Of a stretch of DNA of 64,000 nucleotides, positions 26,717 through 34,710 are shown piece by piece. A model generated the notes under the pieces. That model did no database searches and was not told the origin of the DNA. It worked only from the letters and a program-made list of their open reading frames with translations. The DNA is taken from the NCBI GenBank assembly GCA_942491885.1, contig CALOCQ010000002.1, positions 1,240,001 through 1,304,000 on the forward strand. Reading direction: 5' to 3'. Numbering within the stretch: the first letter of the stretch is position 1; every line of letters starts with the position of its first letter. Source of the stretch: CALBPI01 sp942491885. Lineage in GTDB: Bacteria; Pseudomonadota; Gammaproteobacteria; Steroidobacterales; Woeseiaceae. The position numbers were made by a program, and so were the translations under genes.

Positions 26717-26725
26717 TGTGGATAA
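26717..26725 (-). promoter_or_regulatory. DnaA box upstream of dnaA
   Basis: The plus strand reads TGTGGATAA, a perfect reverse complement of the consensus TTATCCACA. It lies in the 240-base rpmH-dnaA region, about 95 bases before the chosen dnaA start. A box here would let DnaA repress its own gene. No second perfect box is seen in this gap. Confidence 0.75.
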
Positions 26726-26820
26726 CTTTGGATTCACAGTATAAGCTTGCCGACCCGTTTCGGGGAGGTCGGCATCAATTGTCGGCATGTCGGTTTAGCC
26801 CCTGGTTGGATGGTGAGCGA

Positions 26821-28167
26821 TTGGAGTCGGATAACGCACTCTGGACACGTTGTTTGCGTCGGCTTCGCTCTGAAGTGCCGGAACAGCAGTTTAATACCTG
26901 GATACGGCCTTTACAGGCCGAACACGTGGACGGGCGACTAAACCTGCTGGCACCAAACCGGTTCGTCGTGGAATGGCTCAACGCACAGTTTATGGCGCGC
27001 ATCCACGTGATTGCCGAAGAGCTCGACGGCAAGCCGGTCAGTGTCGTGGCAACAATCGGTTCGCTTACCGAGGACAAACCGGAGCCTGCAGCAGCAGCGC
27101 CCGTTGCCGCCCAACCGGCGCCAGCAGTAGCGCGAATACCCATGCCCGAAAGCCGGCTGATGCCGAATTTTACGTTCGAGACGTTTGTTGAAGGTAAAAG
27201 CAACCAGTTAGCACGCGCTGCGGCATCCCAGGTTGCCGAGAATCCGGGTACAGCCTACAACCCGCTATTTTTGTATGGCGGCGTCGGGCTGGGCAAAACG
27301 CACCTGATGCATGCCGTTGGAAATGGCGTTCTCGCGCGAAATCCTGATGCACGGGTCTGCTATGTGCACTCGGAGCGCTTTGTCGGCGATATGGTGCGAG
27401 GCCTCCAACACAACACGATCAGCGAGTTCAAACGCGCATACCGATCACTCGATGTGCTACTGATCGACGACATTCAGTTTTTTGCCGGCAAAGAGCGTTC
27501 GCAGGAAGAGTTCTTCCACACGTTCAACACACTGCTGGAAGGCCAGCGCCAGATTATCCTCACATGTGACCGCTATCCGAAGGAGGTCGACGGCCTCGAA
27601 GAACGGCTGAAATCGCGCTTTGGCTGGGGTTTGACGGTCGCTATCGAGCCACCCGAGCTGGAAACTTCGGTAGCGATCCTGATACAAAAAGCCCAGGTTG
27701 AAGGCGTCGAGCTACCTGATGAGGTTGCTTTTTTTATTGCTCAACGAATCCGTTCGAACGTCCGCGAGCTGGAAGGTGCGTTGCGACGTGTCATCGCGAC
27801 CGCCAGTTTCACGGGACGCGAAATCAGCATCGAGTCATGCAAAGAGGCCCTGCGGGATCTGCTGGCGTTGCAAGACAAGCTGGTCAGCATTGAAAATATC
27901 CAGAAGACTGTTGCCGAGTACTTTAAAATCCGGATGAGTGAATTGTTATCAAAACGGCGCAACCGTTCGATAGCCAGGCCGCGTCAGATAGCCATGAGTT
28001 TGTCGAAGGAACTGACGCGACACTCACTGCCCGAGATCGGCGATGCGTTTGGCGGCAGAGATCACACGACGGTGCTGCACGCATGTCGTAAAATTAAAGA
28101 GTTACGTGAAACGGAAACGCGCATCGATGAGGATTATAAGAACCTGTTAAGAATACTGACCGGATGA
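26821..28167 (+). CDS. dnaA: Chromosomal replication initiator DnaA
   Basis: DnaA binds boxes at oriC and opens the DNA. The domains are all present. Domain I begins ALWTRCLRRLRSEVPEQQFN. A variable alanine/proline-rich domain II lies near residue 95. The AAA+ core has Walker A YGGVGLGKTH and the LLIDDIQF Walker B. Domain IV carries the DnaA signature GGRDHTTVLHACRK. No ATG lies near the expected N terminus. I chose TTG 26821, preceded by GGTGAG at 26812-26817, giving 448 residues, normal for the family. A second TTG at 26806 would add five residues. Rare start codons are common for dnaA. Confidence 0.93.
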   Translation: MESDNALWTRCLRRLRSEVPEQQFNTWIRPLQAEHVDGRLNLLAPNRFVVEWLNAQFMARIHVIAEELDGKPVSVVATIGSLTEDKPEPAAAAPVAAQPAPAVARIPMPESRLMPNFTFETFVEGKSNQLARAAASQVAENPGTAYNPLFLYGGVGLGKTHLMHAVGNGVLARNPDARVCYVHSERFVGDMVRGLQHNTISEFKRAYRSLDVLLIDDIQFFAGKERSQEEFFHTFNTLLEGQRQIILTCDRYPKEVDGLEERLKSRFGWGLTVAIEPPELETSVAILIQKAQVEGVELPDEVAFFIAQRIRSNVRELEGALRRVIATASFTGREISIESCKEALRDLLALQDKLVSIENIQKTVAEYFKIRMSELLSKRRNRSIARPRQIAMSLSKELTRHSLPEIGDAFGGRDHTTVLHACRKIKELRETETRIDEDYKNLLRILTG

Positions 28168-28178
28168 TGTTGGTAACC

Positions 28179-28187
28179 TGTGGATAA
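28179..28187 (-). promoter_or_regulatory. DnaA box 1 of oriC
   Basis: TGTGGATAA is the perfect reverse complement of TTATCCACA, 12 bases after the dnaA stop codon. Confidence 0.85.
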
Positions 28188-28202
28188 CTTTAGCACTCGG
28201 GC

Positions 28203-28211
28203 TTATCCACA
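28203..28211 (+). promoter_or_regulatory. DnaA box 2 of oriC
   Basis: A perfect TTATCCACA, in opposite orientation to box 1 and 15 bases from it. The AT-rich unwinding region follows on the dnaN side. Confidence 0.85.
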
Positions 28212-28376
28212 ATGTGTACACAACTATCAGAGGGTGTTCTGGACAACTAATAAGGTTCATTTTTTATATCGAAGTATTTGTTTTTATTAGGTTTTAAAAA
28301 GTTTCACACAGAAAAACAGCCCCTTAATAATAATAAATATTAAATAAAATACTTAATTATATATAGAGCCGATACT

Positions 28377-29480
28377 ATGAAATTGAGCGCCAGCAGACAG
28401 GCACTTTTATCATCGCTACAAGCCGTCATTGGTGTCGTTGAACGACGTCAGACGATGCCGATTCTTGCCAACATTCTTTTGCAGGTGAAAGATAATGTTT
28501 TGTCACTGACTGCAACTGATATTGAGGTTGAGCTGCAATCTTCCAGCGATGTCGATATGGATATGGCGGGTGAGATCACCGTGCCTGGTCGCAAGCTGTT
28601 TGATATTTGTAAAGCGTTGCCGGATGGCGCTGATGTAAAGCTTGCCGTTAAGGGAGACAGGCTGACGATTCAAAGCGGTCGCAGTCGGTTCAGTTTGTCG
28701 ACGCTACCTGCGGCGGAGTTCCCGGTAATCGATGATATCGAGGCGGGACAGGCCGTGGAGCTGCCAAGCAGTGTGGTGCACCGTTTGCTCGACAAAACTT
28801 ATTTTGCGATGGCTCAACAGGATGTGCGCTACTACCTGAATGGCATGCTGATGGAAACCGATGGCAACATCATTCGTGCCGTGGCGACGGATGGCCATCG
28901 GCTGGCGTTGTGTGAGGCGCAATTAGCCGACCAATCGTTGCCGGTTCAACAGGTGATCGTTCCCCGCAAAGGTGTGCTCGAGCTGCAACGTATGTTGGGC
29001 GATGACGGCAATTTGAAGTTTGAAATGGGCAAGAATCACATCCGGATTTCTTCCGGGCGTATCCGCTTCACATCGAAATTGATCGACGGACGTTTCCCGG
29101 ACTATCAACGCGTGATTCCGGCCGACACACAAAATTTCCTGACAGCAGACCGGGATACATTGCGCGCGGCTCTGCAACGTGCGGCGATCCTCTCGAACGA
29201 GAAATATCGCGGTATTCGGCTGGAGATCAGGGATAGCGGCGCAAAGATCATGGCGCACAACCCGGAACAGGAAGAAGCCGAGGAAGAGGTCGAAGTTGAA
29301 TACAGCGGCGACGACATCGAGATCGGTTTCAACGTCAATTACCTGCTGGATGCACTGGGAGCGGTCGATCAGGAGACAGTTCGAATCAGCCTTAACGATG
29401 CCAACAGCAGCTGTGTGATCAGCATGCCTGACATCGAAAAGAGTGATGCGAAGTATGTCGTGATGCCGATGAGGCTCTGA
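28377..29480 (+). CDS. dnaN: DNA polymerase III beta sliding clamp DnaN
   Basis: The 367-residue protein is the beta clamp that tethers DNA polymerase III. It starts MKLSASRQALLSSLQAVIGV and ends with the canonical KYVVMPMRL, the C-terminal edge of the protein-binding cleft. Three clamp domains fit the length of about 366 in gammaproteobacteria. The acidic insert EQEEAEEEVEVEY near residue 300 is common in this class. It directly follows oriC and precedes recF by 28 bases, so dnaN-recF are probably co-transcribed. Confidence 0.97.
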   Translation: MKLSASRQALLSSLQAVIGVVERRQTMPILANILLQVKDNVLSLTATDIEVELQSSSDVDMDMAGEITVPGRKLFDICKALPDGADVKLAVKGDRLTIQSGRSRFSLSTLPAAEFPVIDDIEAGQAVELPSSVVHRLLDKTYFAMAQQDVRYYLNGMLMETDGNIIRAVATDGHRLALCEAQLADQSLPVQQVIVPRKGVLELQRMLGDDGNLKFEMGKNHIRISSGRIRFTSKLIDGRFPDYQRVIPADTQNFLTADRDTLRAALQRAAILSNEKYRGIRLEIRDSGAKIMAHNPEQEEAEEEVEVEYSGDDIEIGFNVNYLLDALGAVDQETVRISLNDANSSCVISMPDIEKSDAKYVVMPMRL

Positions 29481-29508
29481 TAAGACTGTTGGTCCGGTTG
29501 GCCGCGCG

Positions 29509-30573
29509 ATGATTTTGCAGCGGCTGAAAGTTAACAACTTCAGGTGCATCGAGGCAGCCGACCTGACGCTGGACCAACGGGTGACGATGATCGTCGGCGA
29601 CAATGGTGCCGGCAAGACTTCCCTGCTGGAGGCGGCCTATTTCCTGGGCCGCGGAAAATCATTCCGACAACCCAGAACCGATCGATTGGTGCGCCACCAA
29701 CAGCAGTCGTTTCAATTGTTTGGTCAAATTCAACATGATGCAGGTCAACACAAGATCGGCATCGAGGCCGGACGGGCGCAACACCGCATTCGGATCGACG
29801 GCGAAGAACAGTCAAACCTTGCGACGATCGCAGAATGGTTGGTCTTGCAGGTTATTGAGCCAGAGATTCACACTCTGATTGCCGAAGGGCCTGAGCGGCG
29901 GCGAAAATATCTGGATTACGGCGTGTTCCACGTGGAACCCCAATATTTGTCGGCCTGGCGGAACTTTCGTAAAGCCCTCAAGCAACGTAATGCGGCACTG
30001 AAACAGGGGCAGAATAATAGCCAGCTTGCACCGTGGGATCGTGAACTCATCGAGCATGGTGAAGTTGTAGATAGTTACCGGAGCGGTTACGTGCAGATGT
30101 TGCGAGAACCCGTATCGACGGTCTGCAGCGCCCTGGGCCTTGATGGCATCGATATCGAGTATCGACCTGGTTGGGATGACGCGTTGTCGATGCAGGATGC
30201 GTTAGCGAAGAGTCTGAACAGGGATCGGCAGCTTCAGGTAACCGGTGTCGGTCCCCACAGGGCCGATTTGCGCTTGATCTGGCAGAAGCGCGCCGCAAAG
30301 ACTCAGGTCTCCCGGGGCCAGCAGAAACTACTTGCCGCGGGGATGATTCTGGCCCAAACCAGGGTTCTTGCAGGTTTGAATGACGATCAGGTGGTGTTGC
30401 TGGTCGATGATCCGGCGGCGGAGCTGGATAAGAACTCATTATCACGGCTGATGGCTCAGATCGCCGAGATTCCCGGCCAGCTGATTCTCACGGCGATAGA
30501 CCGTGACCTGCGCGGCTTGCCGGAAGAGGGTGCGGTGTTTCACGTGGAACGTGGGATCGTATCGGCGGCGTGA
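29509..30573 (+). CDS. recF: DNA replication and repair protein RecF
   Basis: RecF is an SMC-like ATPase that, with RecO and RecR, loads RecA at gaps. Walker A is GDNGAGKTS near residue 31, the signature region is VSRGQQK (about 263) and the Walker B is VLLVDDPAAELD (about 297). The 354-residue length is normal. The frame carries two parS sequences, one mid-gene and one eight codons before the stop, both reading FHVE in the protein. The terminal segment may therefore be shaped by ParB binding rather than by RecF function. Confidence 0.95.
   Translation: MILQRLKVNNFRCIEAADLTLDQRVTMIVGDNGAGKTSLLEAAYFLGRGKSFRQPRTDRLVRHQQQSFQLFGQIQHDAGQHKIGIEAGRAQHRIRIDGEEQSNLATIAEWLVLQVIEPEIHTLIAEGPERRRKYLDYGVFHVEPQYLSAWRNFRKALKQRNAALKQGQNNSQLAPWDRELIEHGEVVDSYRSGYVQMLREPVSTVCSALGLDGIDIEYRPGWDDALSMQDALAKSLNRDRQLQVTGVGPHRADLRLIWQKRAAKTQVSRGQQKLLAAGMILAQTRVLAGLNDDQVVLLVDDPAAELDKNSLSRLMAQIAEIPGQLILTAIDRDLRGLPEEGAVFHVERGIVSAA
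29924..29939. promoter_or_regulatory. parS site 1 (inside recF)
   Basis: TGTTCCACGTGGAACC matches the ParB target consensus TGTTCCACGTGGAACA at 15 of 16 positions and is palindromic over 14 bases. It lies in the recF frame, encoding VFHVEP. It would load ParB (1.6-2.6 kb) for origin segregation. Confidence 0.9.
30536..30551. promoter_or_regulatory. parS site 2 (end of recF)
   Basis: TGTTTCACGTGGAACG differs slightly from the palindromic consensus in its outer arm but keeps the GTTnCACGTGGAAC core. It encodes VFHVER close to the RecF C terminus. Confidence 0.85.
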
Positions 30574-30649
30574 TTTAAACACGGCGCACTTTGCCGCAGG
30601 TTGTGGCGACGCAGCTGGTGATCGCTACCGATGCACACGGATAACCGTA

Positions 30650-30665
30650 CGTTCCACGTGGAACA
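30650..30665. promoter_or_regulatory. parS site 3 (recF-gyrB spacer)
   Basis: CGTTCCACGTGGAACA carries the full GTTCCACGTGGAAC palindrome. It is the third site within 742 bases, and the only non-coding one. The tight cluster near oriC is the expected nucleation zone for ParB. Confidence 0.9.
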
Positions 30666-30897
30666 ACAGCGACCGCGGCTGCCGATGACGGGGTATCCAA
30701 ACCCGACTACCCCCCCCCGACGCATTTGATTACTCTGGTATATCGCTATGGCTTCCAAACGCGGGACTGTTCCCATAACTCGTTATGCGCGCCCTTCTCA
30801 TTCGAGACCAATCGCGCCGCGGCAGAGTCGGCTCGCGACCTAACCAAAGCTGGCGGCGTGGCCGCTATTTACAGCGCCCCCGACACCCTCGCAGTGC

Positions 30898-30903
30898 TAT
30901 AAT
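30898..30903 (+). promoter_or_regulatory. -10 element of the gyrB promoter
   Basis: The consensus TATAAT is preceded by TGC (TGCTATAAT), an extended -10. No good -35 lies 17 bases upstream, which an extended -10 can do without. The transcript would start near 30910, just ahead of the gyrB ribosome binding site AAGGTGG. Confidence 0.6.
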
Positions 30904-30929
30904 GGGCGATCGTTCAAAAGGTGGCCTGA

Positions 30930-33416
30930 ATGTCAGACTCAAAGCAATACGACTCCAGTAATATCAAGGTCTTGAAAGGCCTCGAGGCGGTCCGGAAACG
31001 CCCTGGGATGTATATCGGCGATACCGATGACGGCACGGGTTTGCACCACATGGTGTTCGAGGTCGTTGATAACTCGATCGATGAGGCGTTAGCCGGTCAT
31101 TGCTCGACAATAACGGTGATCATCCACGACGACGATTCTGTCAGTGTGTCCGATGATGGCCGAGGTATCCCCGTCGATATCCACCCCGAAGAACAGCGCT
31201 CGGCGGCCGAAGTCATAATGACCGTTCTGCATGCCGGCGGTAAATTCGACGACAACTCGTACAAAGTTTCCGGCGGCCTGCATGGTGTCGGTGTATCGGT
31301 CGTCAACGCGTTATCTGAACAACTGATTATGACCATCCGACGCGATGGCGCGTTGTATCGGCAGGAATACAGTATGGGCGAGCCGAAGGCCCCGCTCGCA
31401 GAGGTCCGGCCGACAGAGCAAACTGGCACGCATATACGGTTTTGGCCGAGTGAAGAGATATTTGCGAATATCGAGTTCCACTACGAAATCCTTGCCAAGC
31501 GCCTGCGTGAGCTGTCTTTCCTGAATTCTGGCGTTCATATCGAATTAGTCGACGAGCGCGATGACAACACCGATGTCTTCAAGTATGAAGGCGGTATCCG
31601 TGCCTTCGTCGAGCATCTGAACCGCAACAAGACTACTATCCACGAATCAGTCTTCTACTTCTCTACCGAGCGCGACGATGTCGTTGTTGAGGCTGCGTTG
31701 CAGTGGAATGATGGCTATCAGGAAAATATGTTCTGTTATACGAACAACATTCCACAGCGCGACGGTGGTACTCACCTGGCCGGCTTTCGTTCGGCGCTGA
31801 CGCGAACACTCAACACCTATATCGACAAAGAAGTCGCGGGCAAGAAAGGCGCATCGCCTACCGGCGATGATGCTCGCGAGGGTATGACCGCCGTGTTGTC
31901 GGTGAAGGTTCCAGACCCTAAATTCTCCTCACAAACCAAGGAAAAGCTGGTTTCCTCTGAGGTCAAAGGCATTGTGGAGTCCGCAATGTCCGGGGCTCTG
32001 GAAGATTTCCTGATGGAAGATCCGGTTGCTGCCAAGCAAATCGTTGCCAAGATTATCGATGCGGCACGGGCTCGCGAAGCGGCACGTAAGGCGCGTGAGA
32101 TGACGCGACGCAAGGGCGCCCTCGATATTGCCGGGTTGCCCGGCAAGCTGGCTGACTGCCAGGAGAAAGATCCGGCATTGTCCGAGTTGTTCCTTGTGGA
32201 GGGTGACTCGGCGGGCGGTTCCGCGAAGCAGGGTCGTGACCGGCGGACGCAGGCAATTCTTCCCCTGAAGGGTAAAATCCTGAATGTGGAAAAAGCACGG
32301 TTTGATAAAATGTTATCTTCCGCAGAAGTGGGAACACTTATAACCGCACTCGGTTGTGGCATTGGTCGCGACGAGTTCGATATCAATAAGTTACGCTATC
32401 ATCGCATTATTATCATGACTGATGCTGACGTCGATGGTTCCCACATTCGTACGCTTTTGTTGACGTTTTTCTATAGGCAAATGCCAGAATTAGTGCAGGA
32501 AGGCTATATATATATTGCTCAGCCCCCACTTTATAAGGTAAAGCGGGGAAAACAAGAAATCTACGTCAAAGACGACCAGGAGCTCAACGCATATTTGCTT
32601 TCCAGTGCAATGGATGGGGCTCAGCTCCGTGTATCAGAGGGCGCTCCGCCCATGGCCGCAGAGGCCTTGGAGAATATGGCGAACGCTCACATGCGTGTTG
32701 AGTCAGATATTCAACGCTTGTCGCAGCGATTCGATGAGCCTGTACTGCGTACCCTGATGACCATGCCTGCGTTGGATCCGGAACTATCCGCTGACGACGG
32801 CGCGCTCCTGGAGTGGGTCGCCAAATTTAATGCGGTATTGCCGAAGCTCGATCCAACGGTTCGCCAGATCACCGGCAGTGCCGCGAATTACACGGCAACG
32901 CTAGAGGTTGCGAGCGCCGCCGCAGAAGCGCTTGAGGGCGATGATGTCGAGACTGGCGAAAGCGTTGATGTCGAGCGTTGGCAGGTTGTCGTCGCGAAAA
33001 CACGCCACGGCGTTACCTATCAACAACCGATCGGACAGGATTTCTTTCAGCGCGGGGACTATCGCAGGCTGACCGACTTCGGCGAGGAGCTCAAAGGCCT
33101 GATTGGCGAAGGCGCCACGGTAGGTCGCGGTGATAAATCGCAACCGGTTGAATCGTTCGCTGATGCGGTGACCTGGCTGATGTCGGAAGCACGCCGTGGC
33201 CAATCGATCCAGCGCTACAAAGGTCTTGGCGAGATGAATCCCGAGCAACTCTGGGACACGACGGTTAATCCGGAAACCCGGCGCTTGATGCAGGTGAAGA
33301 TTGAAGACGCGATACGCGCAGACGAAATCTTTACGACGCTGATGGGCGACCATGTAGAACCGCGTCGTGAGTTCATCGAACAAAACGCGCTTGCCGTTTC
33401 GAACCTCGACGTTTAG
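30930..33416 (+). CDS. gyrB: DNA gyrase subunit B
   Basis: The 828-residue protein is the ATPase and TOPRIM subunit of gyrase, which adds negative supercoils. The ATP-binding start reads KRPGMYIGDTDDGTGLHHMV. The TOPRIM motif is EGDSAGGSAKQGRD and the metal motif DADVDGSHIRTLLL. The C-terminal domain ends with GDHVEPRREFIE. The length fits gammaproteobacterial GyrB, which carry a roughly 170-residue insert in the TOPRIM region. AAGGTGG precedes the ATG. Its stop overlaps the convergent plsC stop by four bases. Confidence 0.98.
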   Translation: MSDSKQYDSSNIKVLKGLEAVRKRPGMYIGDTDDGTGLHHMVFEVVDNSIDEALAGHCSTITVIIHDDDSVSVSDDGRGIPVDIHPEEQRSAAEVIMTVLHAGGKFDDNSYKVSGGLHGVGVSVVNALSEQLIMTIRRDGALYRQEYSMGEPKAPLAEVRPTEQTGTHIRFWPSEEIFANIEFHYEILAKRLRELSFLNSGVHIELVDERDDNTDVFKYEGGIRAFVEHLNRNKTTIHESVFYFSTERDDVVVEAALQWNDGYQENMFCYTNNIPQRDGGTHLAGFRSALTRTLNTYIDKEVAGKKGASPTGDDAREGMTAVLSVKVPDPKFSSQTKEKLVSSEVKGIVESAMSGALEDFLMEDPVAAKQIVAKIIDAARAREAARKAREMTRRKGALDIAGLPGKLADCQEKDPALSELFLVEGDSAGGSAKQGRDRRTQAILPLKGKILNVEKARFDKMLSSAEVGTLITALGCGIGRDEFDINKLRYHRIIIMTDADVDGSHIRTLLLTFFYRQMPELVQEGYIYIAQPPLYKVKRGKQEIYVKDDQELNAYLLSSAMDGAQLRVSEGAPPMAAEALENMANAHMRVESDIQRLSQRFDEPVLRTLMTMPALDPELSADDGALLEWVAKFNAVLPKLDPTVRQITGSAANYTATLEVASAAAEALEGDDVETGESVDVERWQVVVAKTRHGVTYQQPIGQDFFQRGDYRRLTDFGEELKGLIGEGATVGRGDKSQPVESFADAVTWLMSEARRGQSIQRYKGLGEMNPEQLWDTTVNPETRRLMQVKIEDAIRADEIFTTLMGDHVEPRREFIEQNALAVSNLDV

Positions 33417-34141
33417 TCGGGCTTAGCTCGTCCTGGCATTTTTGCCACTTCAGCTTCGATCCAGTCCTGAACCTCGGCGTTAACCTCACGAATGTCGCGA
33501 CCACCGACATAGACCGGCTCGCCAATCACAAATGTGATCGTACCGGGATGCTTCATCACCCCACGTCGCGGCCAGAATAGTCCCGCGTTGTGTGCGACCG
33601 GGATTATCGGCACGTTGGCACCACCGGCCAATGCTGCCCCACTCATGCCGTAGCGCCGTGACTCCCCATGCCGTACGCGCGTTCCTTCGGGGAAGATCAT
33701 GACGTTCACACCTTCGCTGAGGCGTTCTTTACCCAACCTCACAACCTGGTTAACCGCACGTCGACCGCCACCACGATCGATCGCAATAGGTTTTAACAAC
33801 ATCATTGCCCAGCCAAAAATGGGTACCCACATAAGCTCGCGTTTCAAAACCCAGGTCTGGCGCGGAAAGATCATAATTTCCGCAATAGTTTCAAACGCAG
33901 AAGAGTGTTTCAGCAAATAAACGGCCGCCGATGAAGATATGTTTTCGCGACCTTCGACGACAAAATCGAGTCGGCAAAGAACCCTCACGCTGTGCATCAC
34001 CACCTTCGCCCAAGCAACCGCAACCTTGAAGCGAATTTCGTGAGGAAAGGGGGCTAGTAGCAGAACCCCGATAGCAAAGAAAAAGACGCTGGTAAACATC
34101 CATAATGTAAACAGCAAGGATCCCAGCCATTGCCTGATCAT
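33413..34141 (-). CDS. plsC: 1-acyl-sn-glycerol-3-phosphate acyltransferase (PlsC family)
   Basis: The 242-residue inner-membrane protein has an N-terminal membrane helix and the acyltransferase motifs KHSSAFE at 78-84 and FPEGTR at 150-155. It would transfer an acyl chain to lysophosphatidic acid to make phosphatidic acid. The catalytic HX4D is HX4E here (H79, E84), as in the subfamily usually found next to gmhB. It is last in glyQ-glyS-gmhB-plsC and overlaps gmhB by four bases. A role in outer-membrane or lipid A-linked lipid supply is possible. Confidence 0.9.
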   Translation of the reverse strand: MIRQWLGSLLFTLWMFTSVFFFAIGVLLLAPFPHEIRFKVAVAWAKVVMHSVRVLCRLDFVVEGRENISSSAAVYLLKHSSAFETIAEIMIFPRQTWVLKRELMWVPIFGWAMMLLKPIAIDRGGGRRAVNQVVRLGKERLSEGVNVMIFPEGTRVRHGESRRYGMSGAALAGGANVPIIPVAHNAGLFWPRRGVMKHPGTITFVIGEPVYVGGRDIREVNAEVQDWIEAEVAKMPGRAKPD

Positions 34142-34710
34142 GCTGTGCTTCCGATCAATTCGTCAGCAACCATAGCCAGATCGTCGGCAACGCGAACACC
34201 GGCCCACCATGATGGCTCCCCGGCCATTACAGCAGCAAGGCTTTGCATTCCCTTGCCTGTTCTTACCAACCAAAGCCGGCAGCCGCGCGATGCGCCTGCT
34301 TCGAGATCCCGCATCGAGTCGCCCACAACAATTGCACCTTCCAGCGGCAGCGACATACGTCTGGCAATTTCATCCAGCAGGCCTGCCGCAGGTTTCCGAC
34401 ATGCACATCCGTCGTCAGGGCGATGCGGACAAAAAACAATCAGATCTATGACTCCGCCCGCAGCAGCGACCAATCGGCGTAATTTTCGATTCATCGCATA
34501 CATCGCATACCGCTCGAATAACCCGCGCCCTATACCTGATTGATTGGTCGCAACGGTAACTTTAAAGCCCGCCTGACTCAGCCGTGCAATCGCCTCGATG
34601 CTGCCATCAATAGGTATCCACTCTGATGCAGACTTAACAAACGCATCACTATCGACATTGATCACACCATCACGATCAAGGATGACCAAACTTTCCTGCC
34701 GGCTAATCAT
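34138..34710 (-). CDS. gmhB: D-glycero-beta-D-manno-heptose 1,7-bisphosphate 7-phosphatase GmhB
   Basis: The 190-residue HAD-family phosphatase acts in ADP-heptose synthesis for the lipopolysaccharide core. HAD motif I is LDRDGVIN near residue 11, motif II TNQSG, and motif III/IV GDSMRDLEAG. The zinc loop is CPHRPDDGCACRKP, with the CxH and CxC ligands characteristic of GmhB. It overlaps both glyS and plsC by four bases, so it is translationally coupled in the operon. Confidence 0.94.
   Translation of the reverse strand: MISRQESLVILDRDGVINVDSDAFVKSASEWIPIDGSIEAIARLSQAGFKVTVATNQSGIGRGLFERYAMYAMNRKLRRLVAAAGGVIDLIVFCPHRPDDGCACRKPAAGLLDEIARRMSLPLEGAIVVGDSMRDLEAGASRGCRLWLVRTGKGMQSLAAVMAGEPSWWAGVRVADDLAMVADELIGSTA

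Larger units (their letters stand above)
28168..28376. other. Probable replication origin oriC (dnaA-dnaN intergenic region)
   Basis: The 209-base gap holds two perfect DnaA boxes close to dnaA, a weaker one at 28238-28246 (TCTGGACAA), then about 120 bases of very AT-rich DNA (about 28245-28370). The AT-rich part includes CCTTAATAATAATAAATAT, suited to unwinding. Boxes followed by an AT-rich unwinding element between dnaA and dnaN is the classic bacterial origin layout. Gene orientation diverges here and parS sites lie 1.6-2.4 kb to the right. The TAA triplet run may serve like a DnaA-trio, which is inference. Confidence 0.85.
30574..30929 (+). other. 356-base recF-gyrB intergenic region
   Basis: It contains parS site 3, a short C-run near 30707-30717 and the gyrB promoter. 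Between 30785 and 30902 two short overlapping frames together read MRALLI, then after a one-base shift ETNRAAAESARDL, ending AAIYSAPDTLAVL. This faintly recalls a histidine phosphatase and could be a decayed gene, but the match is weak. No other gene is seen. Confidence 0.5.

Noticed and set aside
30707..30717. C-run before gyrB as a phase-variation tract
   Set aside because: It is outside any coding frame and far from the -10 element, so slippage would have no clear effect.
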